A stretch of DNA of 64,000 nt from Mesorhizobium sp. 65-26. Lineage in GTDB: Bacteria > Pseudomonadota > Alphaproteobacteria > Rhizobiales > Rhizobiaceae. This document shows positions 19,046 through 28,398 of the stretch, one piece after another. A model generated the notes under the pieces. That model was given only the letters and a program-made list of their open reading frames with translations, was not told where the DNA came from and made no database searches. Position 1 is the first letter of the stretch. Every line of letters begins with the position of its first letter. Where the stretch lies: NCBI GenBank assembly GCA_001899205.1, contig MKVL01000032.1, positions 371,269 through 435,268 on the forward strand, given 5' to 3'. The translations under genes were made by a program, and so were the position numbers.

Positions 19046-19297
19046 ATGGCGGCACGTCAGGACAGGGATCTGGAGTCGCGGCGCATCCTCGAGCGGGTCG
19101 AGCGCGAGACCACGCCCGGCGGTACGTCGGCTGTCACGCGCGCCGCCAGAAACGCGCGCGACCATGTCACGGCCGCCGATGCAGACAGGTCCGACCCGAT
19201 CGAATATTGGGGCACCCGCATCGGCCGGGCGCTCGGCCTGCTGATCGCGCTTGGCCTGATGGTCTGGCTCGTGCTGTTCATTTCCCGGGGCGGATAG
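19046..19297 (+). CDS. Small membrane protein
   Basis: An 83-residue protein with a charged N-terminal 50 residues (DRDLESRRILERVERE) and a single C-terminal membrane helix (GRALGLLIALGLMVWLVLFI). This layout suggests a cytosolic head tethered to the inner membrane. No family is recognised. The ATG follows gggacacc, a weak ribosome-binding site. It lies between lemA and the pyridoxal kinase gene. Confidence 0.7.
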   Translation: MAARQDRDLESRRILERVERETTPGGTSAVTRAARNARDHVTAADADRSDPIEYWGTRIGRALGLLIALGLMVWLVLFISRGG

Positions 19298-19383
19298 GGC
19301 GATGCCGGCAACCCTGCAAGACAAGAACCTGTAGAACTCCACCGCCCCCTAAAACGCCAGAAAGATCCAGGACCGAGACATCC

Positions 19384-20268
19384 ATGAGTGCCGAACACGC
19401 CGACAAGCCGCGCGCGGTCATCGTTATTTCCAGCCACGTCGCTCGCGGCTCCGTCGGCAATCGCGCCGCGGTGTTCGCGCTGGAGACGCTGGGCTTTCCC
19501 GTCTGGGCGGTGCCGACCGTCATCCTGCCCTGGCACCCCGGCCACAGCAGGGCGACGCGCATCGTGCCGCCGCTCGACCAGTTCAAGGCGATGATGGCCG
19601 ATCTCGAGCGCGCGCCATGGCTGGGCGAGGTCGGCGCGGTGCATTCGGGCTATCTCGGCGAGGCCGGCCAGGCCGAGGCCGTCGCCTCGCTGGTCGCCGC
19701 CGTCCGGGCCAGGACGCCCGGCGCGCTCTACATATGCGACCCGGTCATGGGCGATTCGGGCGGCCTCTACGTGCCGGAGGCGACCGCGGTCGCCATGCGC
19801 GACCTGCTGATGCCGATCGCCGACATCGCCACGCCCAACCGCTACGAGCTGGCCTGGATGGCCGGGGCGCCGCTGCCCGACCTCAAGTCGGTGATGGCGG
19901 CGGCGCTCCATGCCGGCCCCTCGACCATGCTGGTGACGTCGGCGCCTTCGATGATGGCCGGCGGCACCGGCAACCTGTTGCTCAACGGCAGGGAAGCGCT
20001 GCTCGCCGAGCACCGGCTGATCGACAGGCCGCCGAATGGGCTGGGCGACCTGACGGCTGCCGTCTACCTGGCGCGCATCATGTCCGGCCAGCCGCCGAGC
20101 AAGGCGCTGCAGACGACGACAGCCGCGGTCTACGAGATCCTGGCGCGGACGGCGAAGCGTGGCGGCGACGAACTGCAACTCGAAACCGACGCCCAGAGCC
20201 TGTCGCACCCGATGGCCATGGTACAGCTTCGCCACCTCCTGCATCCGGGGCGGGACAAGCGGGCGTGA
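19384..20268 (+). CDS. pdxY: Pyridoxal kinase (PdxY/PdxK family)
   Basis: A 294-residue ribokinase-fold enzyme that phosphorylates pyridoxal for PLP salvage. The N-terminal SHVARGSVGNRAAVFALETL motif, DPVMGDSGGLYV and TPNRYE are standard, and GLGDLTAAV carries the catalytic aspartate in the GxGD anion hole. The start MSAEHADKPR follows a gap with gaccgagac. Its stop overlaps the next gene by 4 bp (GTGA), indicating translational coupling. Confidence 0.93.
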   Translation: MSAEHADKPRAVIVISSHVARGSVGNRAAVFALETLGFPVWAVPTVILPWHPGHSRATRIVPPLDQFKAMMADLERAPWLGEVGAVHSGYLGEAGQAEAVASLVAAVRARTPGALYICDPVMGDSGGLYVPEATAVAMRDLLMPIADIATPNRYELAWMAGAPLPDLKSVMAAALHAGPSTMLVTSAPSMMAGGTGNLLLNGREALLAEHRLIDRPPNGLGDLTAAVYLARIMSGQPPSKALQTTTAAVYEILARTAKRGGDELQLETDAQSLSHPMAMVQLRHLLHPGRDKRA

Positions 20269-21038
20269 CTTCGGGCGACGGCCGCGTCCTTGCCGGCGTC
20301 GATGGCTGCAAGGCCGGCTGGATCGCCGTCCACGGCGAGCCGGGCGCGCCGCCCTCGGTGACGGTCTTTCCCACCTTCGCGGCCCTGCTCGATGCCCTGC
20401 CTGCCGATGTCATCATTGCCGTCGACATGCCGATCGGGCTGCCGGATTTTTCCCGGCGCGGCGGTCGTGGGCCCGAGGCACTGGTGCGGCCCATGCTCGG
20501 CGCGCGCCAGTCCAGCGTGTTTTCGATCCCGTCGCGCGCGGCGCTCTATGCCGACACCAGCGATTTCACGTCCATCGAGGCATGGTATGCCGCGCATCGT
20601 CGCGCCAGCGCGGTGGCGAAGGCCACGTCCGACCCGCCGCGCGGCGTGTCGATCCAGGCTTTCGGCATTTTCGCCAAGATCCGCGAGGTCGACGCCCTGC
20701 TGGCCGCGCGGCCGGATCTGCGCGGCCGCATCTTCGAATCGCATCCGGAAGTCGCCTTCTGCCGGCTGAATGGCGGCACGGCGATGACGCTGCCGAAGAA
20801 GATCAAGGGCGCGGTCAACCCGGCCGGCATGGAGGAGCGCAAAGCGCTGCTCCGCCGGCACGGCTATGCGAAGGTCTTTCTCGATCAGCCGCCACCGAAG
20901 GGCGCCGCCAGCGACGACTTCCTCGACGCCGCGGCCATGATGCTGATCGCCGGGCGGATCGCCGGCGGCGAGGCGCGGCCCTATCCGGACCCGCCCGAAT
21001 TCGATCGCCTCGGCATTACGGTGGCGATCTGGGCCTGA
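20265..21038 (+). CDS. DUF429 domain-containing protein
   Basis: A 257-residue protein of the DUF429 family, which has an RNase H-like fold (family knowledge). It begins LAGVDGCKAGWIAV, with a conserved aspartate, then IIAVDMPIGLP, and ends with SDDFLDAAAMM, giving the three acidic regions expected of the fold. It may be a nuclease, but no activity is established. The GTG start overlaps the pyridoxal kinase stop codon. A longer reading that runs inside the kinase gene was rejected. Confidence 0.85.
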   Translation: MTSGDGRVLAGVDGCKAGWIAVHGEPGAPPSVTVFPTFAALLDALPADVIIAVDMPIGLPDFSRRGGRGPEALVRPMLGARQSSVFSIPSRAALYADTSDFTSIEAWYAAHRRASAVAKATSDPPRGVSIQAFGIFAKIREVDALLAARPDLRGRIFESHPEVAFCRLNGGTAMTLPKKIKGAVNPAGMEERKALLRRHGYAKVFLDQPPPKGAASDDFLDAAAMMLIAGRIAGGEARPYPDPPEFDRLGITVAIWA

Positions 21039-21184
21039 GGATATCTGCCCGGCCTTCACGCCGGATGCATGGCTTTTGCGGCCGACCTCGCAATTCTGCA
21101 TTGCTCGCGACAGGCTTTTGCCGCTAGAGCCTTTCTCGACCGCGAAGACCTGCCGCCTCCAACCCCGGAAAGGCTTTGGCCGCC

Positions 21185-21829
21185 ATGCCCCACCTGCCAG
21201 AACATCTGCTGACCGGCTACCGCAACTTCATGAACGGACGTTACGTCGCCGAGAGCGGCCGCTATCGCTCGCTCGCCCGCGAGGGACAGTCGCCGGAAAC
21301 GATGATCATCGCCTGCTGCGACTCGCGCTCGGCCCCCGAAGCGATCTTCGACGCCGGTCCGGGCGAGCTCTTCGTGCTGCGCAACGTCGGCAACCTGGTG
21401 CCGCCCTATGAGCCCGACGGCGAGTTCCACTCGACCTCCGCCGCGCTCGAATTCGCCGTGCAGAGCCTCAAGGTCAAGAACATCGTCGTGATGGGTCATG
21501 GCCGCTGCGGCGGTATCCGCGCCGCGCTCGACACCAATTCCGCGCCGTTGTCGCCCGGCGACTTCATCGGCAAATGGATGAGCCTGATCGCGCCGGCGGC
21601 CGAGACCGTGGCGGCCAGCACGATGATGACGGCGACGGAGCGCCAGACGGCGCTGGAGCGCATCTCGATCCGCTACTCCATCGCCAATCTGAAGACCTTC
21701 CCCTGCATCTCGATTCTCGAGGGCAAGGGCAAGCTCACCCTGCATGGCGCCTGGTTCGACATTTCCACCGGCGAGCTCTGGGTGATGAACAAGGACACCG
21801 GCGACTTCGAGCGCCCGGATCTGGGCTAG
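21185..21829 (+). CDS. Beta-class carbonic anhydrase
   Basis: A 214-residue beta-carbonic anhydrase interconverting CO2 and bicarbonate. The zinc ligands are in CCDSRS (C44, with the D46/R48 dyad) and in GHGRCGG (histidine and cysteine around residue 105). The C-terminal part is complete. An ATG at 21185 was chosen; an in-frame TTG lies 9 bp upstream. It is followed 5 bp later by a small secreted protein gene, suggesting cotranscription. Confidence 0.95.
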   Translation: MPHLPEHLLTGYRNFMNGRYVAESGRYRSLAREGQSPETMIIACCDSRSAPEAIFDAGPGELFVLRNVGNLVPPYEPDGEFHSTSAALEFAVQSLKVKNIVVMGHGRCGGIRAALDTNSAPLSPGDFIGKWMSLIAPAAETVAASTMMTATERQTALERISIRYSIANLKTFPCISILEGKGKLTLHGAWFDISTGELWVMNKDTGDFERPDLG

Positions 21830-21834
21830 ATCGG

Positions 21835-22245
21835 ATGCTGGACCGGCGCGCCCTCGTCCTGGCCGCCGCCCTGTTGCTGGGCGTCGCGCCGGCGTCCGCC
21901 GACGACGAGGCGGTCATCGGACGCTGGTACTCGGCCTTGCTGGTCGCCGACCGCACGGAACTGTCCGACCTGCTCGCCGACAATGCCCGCATCCGGCTGG
22001 GCGACCTCGGCATCGAACAGAGCAAGCAGGAATTCATCGCTTCGATGGACGAATGGCAGGGCGCGGTCTCGGGCGCCGCGATCCGCCATCGCATCGAGAA
22101 GACCGCGGGCGGCACGGTCACGGTCATCGCCTGCTATGATTTTCCCAGCAACGAGATGCTGATGCAGGAAACCTTCGCGATTGCCGGCGGCCACATCTCG
22201 GCCAGTTCGCAGTCGACCATCGCCGAGAGCTGCGAAGCCTTCTGA
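21835..22245 (+). CDS. Exported NTF2-like hypothetical protein
   Basis: A 136-residue protein with a signal peptide (LDRRALVLAAALLLGVAP, cut after ASA). The mature part (DDEAVIGRWYSALLVADRTE and following) resembles the small alpha/beta cone fold of NTF2/SnoaL-like proteins, which is inference from pattern. It starts 5 bp after the carbonic anhydrase stop and probably shares its transcript. Confidence 0.7.
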   Translation: MLDRRALVLAAALLLGVAPASADDEAVIGRWYSALLVADRTELSDLLADNARIRLGDLGIEQSKQEFIASMDEWQGAVSGAAIRHRIEKTAGGTVTVIACYDFPSNEMLMQETFAIAGGHISASSQSTIAESCEAF

Positions 22246-22383
22246 TCGCGCAGGGCATGCGCCGCGCGATTTCGGCCGATCGAAACAGGCAAGGCGGCTC
22301 GCCTGCCCGAGCGTATTGCACGGCCCCTGCCACCGCCCTACATCGGTAGCCGACCCGCCCTTGTTCCAAGCGAAAGATCCTTC

Positions 22384-24438
22384 ATGTCCGCCACCAAAGC
22401 CGTCGACCTCGCCGCTCATCCTCTGACCGCCTGGCAGGGACCGCTTGGCCTTCCCGATTTCGCCGTCATCGGCGACGACCAGTTCGGCCCGGTCTTCGAC
22501 GCGGCGCTGAAGGCGCATGCGGCCGAGATCGACGCCATTGCCGGCAACGGCGAGGCGCCGACGGTCGAGAACACGCTCGCCGCGCTGGAACTGGCGGGCG
22601 ACGCGCTCGACAAGGTGTCCTCGATCTTCTGGTGCCGGGCCGGCGCCCACACCAACGACACCATCCAGGCGCTGGAGCGCGAGGTCTCGCCGAAGATGTC
22701 CAGGCATTTCTCGGCGATCTCGATGAACGAGAAGCTGTTCGCCCGCATCGACGACCTCTACCAGCGTCGCGACGGGCTTAAGCTCGACCCCGAAACGCTG
22801 CGCGTGCTGGAGAAGACCTGGAAAGGCTTTGTGCGGTCGGGCGCGAAGCTCGACGCCGAGGGCAAGAAGCGACTTGCGTCCATCAATGAGGAACTCTCCT
22901 CGCTCGGCACCAATTTCGGCCAGAACGTCCTGGCCGATGAGCGCGACTGGGCGCTGTTCCTCGACGAGGGCGACCTTGCCGGCCTGCCCGACTTCCTGAA
23001 GAGCGCGATGGCGGAAGCCGCCGAGATGCGCGGGCAGAAAGGCCGTTACGCCGTCACCTTGTCGCGCTCGATCTATGAGCCGTTCTCGACCTTCTCGGAG
23101 CGCCGCGACCTGCGCGAGATCGCCTTCCGCGCCTTCACCATGCGCGGCCAGAACGGCGGCGCCACCGACAACACCAATGTCGTGCGCGACATGCTGAAGC
23201 TGCGCGCCGAGAAGGCGAAGCTGCTCGGTTACGATTCCTTCGCGGCGCTGAAACTCGACGATACCATGGCCAAGACGCCGAAGGCCGTGCACGCGCTGCT
23301 CGATCCGGTCTGGGAAAAGGCGCTCGAGAAGGCGGCCGCCGACCAGAAGGATCTGGAGCGGCTCGCCACGGAAGCCGGCAGCAACGAAAAATTCGCCGCC
23401 TGGGACTGGCGCTTCTATCAGGAAAAGCTGCGCGCCGAGAAATTCGCCTTCGACGAAGCGGAGCTGAAGCCCTACCTGCAGCTCGAACGCGTCATCGAGG
23501 CCTGCTTCGACGTCGCCACGCGCCTGTTCGGCATCACCTTTGAGGAGAGGAAGGGCATCGCCGCCTGGCACCTCGACGCGCGCGTCTTCGTGGTGAGAAA
23601 CGCCGACGGCAGCGAACGCGGCCTGTTCCTGGCCGACTATTTCGCCCGACCCTCGAAGCGCTCGGGCGCCTGGATGAGCGCGCTGCAATCCGGCTACAAG
23701 CTTGGCCACGGCGCCAGGCCGGTGATCTACAACATCATGAACTTCGCCAAGCCGCCGGCGGGCGAGGCGGCACTTCTGTCGGTCGATGAGGCAAAGACCC
23801 TGTTCCACGAATTCGGTCACGCCCTGCACGGCATGCTGACTGACGTGACCTGGCCGTCGGTCTCCGGCACCTCCGTCAGCCGCGATTTCGTGGAACTGCC
23901 CTCGCAGCTTTACGAGCACTGGCTGACCGTGCCCGCCGTGCTGGAAAAGCACGCGCTACACGTGAAGACGGGCAAGCAGATGCCGAAGGAACTGCTCGAC
24001 AAGATGCTTGCCGCCCGGACCTTCGGCGCCGGCTTCGCGACCGTCGAATTCACCGCCTCGGCGCTGATCGACATGGCCTATCACGCGCGGTCCGACGCGC
24101 CGGCGGAACCGCTTCGCTTCGAAGCCGAAACGCTCGAGACGCTGCACATGCCCGACACCATCGCCATGCGCCACCGCACCCCGCATTTCGGCCATGTCTT
24201 CGCCGGCGACGGCTATTCAGCCGGCTACTATTCCTACATGTGGTCGGAAGTGCTCGACGCCGACGCCTTCGCCGCCTTCGAGGAAACGGGCGACCCCTTC
24301 AATCCGGCGCTCGCCGAGCGACTGCGCAAGAACATCTACGCCGCCGGCGGTTCGAAGGACCCGGAAGAGCTCTACACGGCATTCCGCGGCAAGATGCCTT
24401 CGCCCGAGGCGATGATGGTGAAGCGCGGACTGGTCTGA
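22384..24438 (+). CDS. M3 family oligopeptidase (OpdA/Dcp type)
   Basis: A 684-residue cytosolic zinc metallopeptidase of family M3. The zinc site HEFGH is at residues 475-479, within TLFHEFGHALHGML, and the third zinc ligand glutamate is expected about 25 residues later (FVELPSQLYEHW). The length fits oligopeptidase A or dipeptidyl carboxypeptidase. It degrades short peptides, including cleaved signal peptides in relatives. The start MSATKAVDL is preceded by gcgaaaga. It converges with the ABC permease gene. Confidence 0.95.
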   Translation: MSATKAVDLAAHPLTAWQGPLGLPDFAVIGDDQFGPVFDAALKAHAAEIDAIAGNGEAPTVENTLAALELAGDALDKVSSIFWCRAGAHTNDTIQALEREVSPKMSRHFSAISMNEKLFARIDDLYQRRDGLKLDPETLRVLEKTWKGFVRSGAKLDAEGKKRLASINEELSSLGTNFGQNVLADERDWALFLDEGDLAGLPDFLKSAMAEAAEMRGQKGRYAVTLSRSIYEPFSTFSERRDLREIAFRAFTMRGQNGGATDNTNVVRDMLKLRAEKAKLLGYDSFAALKLDDTMAKTPKAVHALLDPVWEKALEKAAADQKDLERLATEAGSNEKFAAWDWRFYQEKLRAEKFAFDEAELKPYLQLERVIEACFDVATRLFGITFEERKGIAAWHLDARVFVVRNADGSERGLFLADYFARPSKRSGAWMSALQSGYKLGHGARPVIYNIMNFAKPPAGEAALLSVDEAKTLFHEFGHALHGMLTDVTWPSVSGTSVSRDFVELPSQLYEHWLTVPAVLEKHALHVKTGKQMPKELLDKMLAARTFGAGFATVEFTASALIDMAYHARSDAPAEPLRFEAETLETLHMPDTIAMRHRTPHFGHVFAGDGYSAGYYSYMWSEVLDADAFAAFEETGDPFNPALAERLRKNIYAAGGSKDPEELYTAFRGKMPSPEAMMVKRGLV

Positions 24439-24488
24439 AGCTCGTCGGGGCAGGCCCACTATCAGGCGTCGTGGATCCCGCGCCGCCG

Positions 24489-25427
24489 TCACTCCCGGCG
24501 ATAGGACGCCATCAGCGCTTCGGGCTGATGGGTCTTGCCCAATATGCCCGACATCGCAAGGATGGTCAGCAAATAGGGTAGGCTCAGCAGCAATTGCGGC
24601 GGCAAGCCGACCTGGAAGAGTTGCAGCGAGAGCTGCAGCGCGTCGGCGGCTCCGAACACGAAGGCGGCAATCGCCACCTTCCACGGATCCCAGCGCCCGA
24701 AGATGACGATCGCCAGCGCGATGAAGCCTTGCCCCGCGACGATCGTCTCGCGGAAGAGGCCCACCTGCACAAGCACAAGATAGGCCCCGGCCGCCGCCGC
24801 CGCGATTCCGGAAATCAAGACGCCGGCATAACGCATGCGCACGATGTCGATGCCGGCCGCGCTCCCGGCCCGCGGGTTTTCACCGGCGGCCCGTAGCTGA
24901 AGCCCGAACCGCGTGCGGTAGAGAACGAAAGCGGCGACAGCGACCAGCGCCACCGTCAGGTAGAGCAGGATCGAATGGGTGAACAGGATCGGGCCGACAA
25001 TCGGGATGGCTGCCAGCCCCGGGATCGGAATAGGCTCGAACATCGCGACTTTCTGCGGTCCGGTTACCCCTTCCATCGACAGCCTGTATGTGTAGCTGGC
25101 GACGCCAAGCGCCAGGATGTTGAAGATGATGCCGACCACGACCTGGTTGGCCTGCACCTGCACATACATCCAGGCGAGAAACGTATTGGCCAGGAGGCCG
25201 ATCAGCATCGCGGCAAGCAAGCCGAGCCACGGACTACCCGTCCACAGCGTCACCAGATAGCTGGTGATGGCTCCGAGCAACATGGTTCCTTCGATACCGA
25301 TGTTGAGCAGGCCGGAGCGTTCCGAGAACGTCTCGCCCAGCGCGGCCAGCAACAGCGGCCCGGAGAGACGGATGGCGGCGGTCAGCCAGGCAACCAGGAA
25401 GACCGAGAAGGTAAAACCTTGATCCAT
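24489..25427 (-). CDS. ABC transporter permease, BMP-type system (second permease)
   Basis: A 312-residue permease with about eight membrane helices. The segment GETFSERSGLLNIGIEGTML is the signature of the permease family that works with BMP/PnrA-type binding proteins in nucleoside or purine uptake. It also has ENPRAGSAAGIDI, the cytoplasmic coupling loop. It is the last gene of the operon, starting 1 bp after the upstream permease stop. Confidence 0.93.
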   Translation of the reverse strand: MDQGFTFSVFLVAWLTAAIRLSGPLLLAALGETFSERSGLLNIGIEGTMLLGAITSYLVTLWTGSPWLGLLAAMLIGLLANTFLAWMYVQVQANQVVVGIIFNILALGVASYTYRLSMEGVTGPQKVAMFEPIPIPGLAAIPIVGPILFTHSILLYLTVALVAVAAFVLYRTRFGLQLRAAGENPRAGSAAGIDIVRMRYAGVLISGIAAAAAGAYLVLVQVGLFRETIVAGQGFIALAIVIFGRWDPWKVAIAAFVFGAADALQLSLQLFQVGLPPQLLLSLPYLLTILAMSGILGKTHQPEALMASYRRE

Positions 25428-25428
25428 G

Positions 25429-26541
25429 TCAGCCGCTCACTTCGACGGGGGTCGTCTTGGCCGGGCCGACCCGGCTGATGCGATAATAGCGCAGGATGTC
25501 GCTTGCCAGCACAAAGAGGATGATCAGGCTCTGCACGATGAAGATGACCGAGGCCGGCAGGCCGGCCTGTCTCTGCATGGCATCCGCGCCGACGGTCAGG
25601 CCGGCATAGAGGATCGCGGCGATCACGCAGCCGATCGGATTGAGCTTGCCGAGCAGCGCGACGACAATGCCGACGAAGCCGGTGCCCTCCGCCAACCCGT
25701 CGACAAGCCGGTGATGCACGCCCAGAATGTCGACCGTGCCGGCCATGGCGGCGAGGCCGCCGGCGAGAAACGAAGCCAGCAACTGCCTCGTGCCGACATT
25801 GATACCGCCATAGCGGGCGGCCTTGGGATTGAGCCCGGTGACGATCAGTTCGTAGCCGACGCGGCTTTTCAGCAGCAGCACCCAGACCAGCAATGTCGCG
25901 ACCAGGGCCATGACGATGCCGAGATGGGCTCGCGACCCGTCGAACAGATAGGGTAGCCACGTGTTTTCCGGCAGCCGGGGACTGACCGGCAAATCGCCCT
26001 TTGCGCGAAGCGGTCCTGAGACAAGATACTGGACGAGGAAGATCGCAACGTAGTTCATCATCAGCGAAGTGATGACCTCGTTGCCGCCGAACCGGCTCTT
26101 GAAATAGCCGACAATACCGCTCCAGATCGCACCTGAAAGCATTGAAACGGCGATCACCATCGGCAGGAACATGAAGAAGGGCACGCCTTCCAGCACGGCG
26201 CCCGGCAGCGCTTGCATGGCCGTCCACGTCGCGGCGGCGGCACCGATCAGGAGGCAACCCTCGAAGCCGAGATAGGCAAAGCCCGTGCGCCAGGCACAAA
26301 TCGTCGCCAGTCCGACCATGATCAGCGGCGCCGCCTTGACCAGGGTGAAGCCGAAGCCGCGCCAGGTTGCGAAACCCGCCTCGAACAACTGCCAGTAGGC
26401 CAGGAACGGATTGGCCCCGAACGGCATCATCAGCACGCCGCCGATGACGAGCGCGGCGACCACTGACAGCAGCGTGATCAGCGCCAGCGAGAGCGACGTG
26501 TCCACCGGCATCAGGCGGCGCTCGACAGAAAAGCCTTTCAT
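25429..26541 (-). CDS. ABC transporter permease, BMP-type system (first permease)
   Basis: A 370-residue membrane permease with about ten hydrophobic segments. GFEGCLLIGAAAATW and TGLNPKAARYGGINV (coupling loop) are typical of the larger subunit of these importers. It overlaps the ATPase gene by 4 bp (ATGA, 26538-26541). Together with the next gene it forms a heterodimeric channel for the substrate brought by the BMP-family protein. Confidence 0.93.
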   Translation of the reverse strand: MKGFSVERRLMPVDTSLSLALITLLSVVAALVIGGVLMMPFGANPFLAYWQLFEAGFATWRGFGFTLVKAAPLIMVGLATICAWRTGFAYLGFEGCLLIGAAAATWTAMQALPGAVLEGVPFFMFLPMVIAVSMLSGAIWSGIVGYFKSRFGGNEVITSLMMNYVAIFLVQYLVSGPLRAKGDLPVSPRLPENTWLPYLFDGSRAHLGIVMALVATLLVWVLLLKSRVGYELIVTGLNPKAARYGGINVGTRQLLASFLAGGLAAMAGTVDILGVHHRLVDGLAEGTGFVGIVVALLGKLNPIGCVIAAILYAGLTVGADAMQRQAGLPASVIFIVQSLIILFVLASDILRYYRISRVGPAKTTPVEVSG

Positions 26542-28088
26542 TGCGGCGCTCCGCTGTTTGCAGGATGTGCCTCGCCGGCCATCATCAGGCCGATCTGCTC
26601 GATCGTCGCCTCCGACGTTTTGACGATGCCCATGATGCGACCCTCGTAGATGACGGCGATGCGGTCGGCGAGGTTGAAGATCTCCTCCAGCTCGGCGGAG
26701 ATCAGGAGGATTGCCTTGCCGGCATCGCGTTGCGCGATGAGTTCGCGCCAGACAACCTCGATCGCCCCGACATCGAGGCCGCGTGTCGGCTGTTCGATGA
26801 CGATCGCGCGCGGATCGCGCATGACCTCACGACCGAGGATGAGTTTTTGCAGATTACCCCCGGACAGCCGTCCGGCGAGATAGTCCGGGCGTTTCGGGCG
26901 AATGCCGAAGCGCTCGATCAACGCGTCGGCGAACTGACCGATCTTCGGCTCTTCCATGAGGCCGCAGGCGGACGCAAACTGGCGATGCCGTCCGAGAATT
27001 GCGTTGCGGTGGATGGGCAGTTCACCGAGCGAGCCGACATGACGCCGGTCAGCTGGCACATAGGCCAGTCCCAGCTCATGATGGGCGGCCGGGCTCAGTC
27101 GCGTCACATCCTCGCCGTCGAACAGGACACGCCCGCCGGTGATCGAGGCAAGGTTCATGATTGCGCCCGCAAGTTCGGACTGGCCGTTGCCATCCACTCC
27201 AGCGACACCCAGTATCTCGCCCTCGTGAACCGTCAGCGCCACGGCGTTAAGCGCGCGCGCGCCGCGCGCGTCCAACGCGCTGAGCCCCTCAAGCTGAAGC
27301 AACGGCTTGCCGGGCTGGCGCGGCGCCTTCTCGGCGCGCAGCGACACATCGCGCCCGACCATCAGGCGGGCCAACTCATCCTTGCAACTCAGCGCGGTTT
27401 TGACGGCGCCGACAACCCGCCCGTCGCGCATGATGGTCACGCGGTCGCTGATCTCCATGATCTCATGGAGCTTGTGCGTAACGATGACGATCGAATGCCC
27501 CATGCTGGCGAGATGACGCAACACGACGAACAGACCGGCGGTTTCCTGAGGGGTGAGCACTGCCGTCGGCTCGTCCAGGATCAGCAGTCGGGCATTGCGG
27601 TAAAGCAGCTTCAGGATTTCCACCCTTTGCTGGACACCGATGGGCAACTGCTCGACGATATCGTCGGGTTCGACATGAAGACCGTGCTGAAGCGACAGTT
27701 CGCGCAACCGGTCCGCGGCCTTTTTCAGATCGACCGTCCACCTCTTGTCGTCGCCGATGCCCATGATCACGTTCTCGACCACGGAAAACCGCCGCACCAG
27801 CATGAATTCCTGATGGATCATTCCGATGCCGAGACGGATGGCGTCGCGGGTGCTGTCGAGGGCACAGACCTGGCCATCGACCAGAATGTCGCCACTGTCG
27901 CGGCCATATTGCCCATAGAGTATCTGCATAAGCGTGGACTTGCCCGCGCCATTTTCGCCAAGAAGCGCATGGATCTCGCCCTTCCTGACATCGAAATTCA
28001 CGTGGTCGTTGGCCACGACGCCCGGAAATCGCTTGACGATTTGTCTCAAGCTGTAGGCCGGGTCGCCTTCTTCGTTTTGTGCCGCCAT
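26538..28088 (-). CDS. Duplicated ABC transporter ATP-binding protein, BMP-type system
   Basis: A 516-residue protein with two ATPase modules. The first has Walker A GENGAGKST, signature LPIGVQQRVEIL and Walker B LLILDEPTAVL; the second has a divergent nucleotide site (GVDGNGQSE) and RLSGGNLQKLILGRE. This arrangement matches ribose- and nucleoside-type importers. The start MAAQNEEGD was used; the longer reading adds basic residues. It drives the two following permeases and is 310 bp downstream of the binding-protein gene. Confidence 0.94.
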   Translation of the reverse strand: MAAQNEEGDPAYSLRQIVKRFPGVVANDHVNFDVRKGEIHALLGENGAGKSTLMQILYGQYGRDSGDILVDGQVCALDSTRDAIRLGIGMIHQEFMLVRRFSVVENVIMGIGDDKRWTVDLKKAADRLRELSLQHGLHVEPDDIVEQLPIGVQQRVEILKLLYRNARLLILDEPTAVLTPQETAGLFVVLRHLASMGHSIVIVTHKLHEIMEISDRVTIMRDGRVVGAVKTALSCKDELARLMVGRDVSLRAEKAPRQPGKPLLQLEGLSALDARGARALNAVALTVHEGEILGVAGVDGNGQSELAGAIMNLASITGGRVLFDGEDVTRLSPAAHHELGLAYVPADRRHVGSLGELPIHRNAILGRHRQFASACGLMEEPKIGQFADALIERFGIRPKRPDYLAGRLSGGNLQKLILGREVMRDPRAIVIEQPTRGLDVGAIEVVWRELIAQRDAGKAILLISAELEEIFNLADRIAVIYEGRIMGIVKTSEATIEQIGLMMAGEAHPANSGAPQ

Positions 28089-28267
28089 CAAACTGTTCCG
28101 AATGGTCCGACGCGCTCGCGTCCTGAAGTGCATTCGCTTGGCTGACCCCGCGCCTCAAGAACACCTAGGCACGCCCCAGTGCGCCAACTGAGAAAACCGC
28201 GGCGAAAAAGGACTGCCGCCGTCACTCGGTTCGACGCGCAACAGACTTTCAGGGCCAGGCTACTGGT

Positions 28268-28302
28268 GCGGGGTGCCTTCCGGCTTGAACGTGGCACCCC
28301 GC
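28268..28302 (-). promoter_or_regulatory. Intercistronic hairpin between BMP protein and ATPase genes
   Basis: A perfect 10-bp stem (gcggggtgcc with ggcaccccgc) and a 15-nt loop lie 96 bp after the binding-protein stop in a 310-bp gap (28089-28398) with no gene. No T-run follows on the minus strand. Such stem-loops often stabilise binding-protein mRNA and lower expression of later genes. Confidence 0.55.
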
Positions 28303-28398
28303 CTTGTCTTTGGTTCGGCCGCGTTGCCGCAACGAAGCGTTGCAGCACGCGCTCCTGATGAATGCCGGCCGCAAGCGCTGCGGCGTGAGCGACACCCG

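Noticed and set aside
21826-23952. A 708-codon minus-strand frame
   Set aside because: It lies opposite the M3 oligopeptidase and the carbonic anhydrase-linked gene and shows repetitive, low-information composition.
26541-28145. A 534-codon plus-strand frame
   Set aside because: Antisense shadow of the ABC ATPase with no family features.
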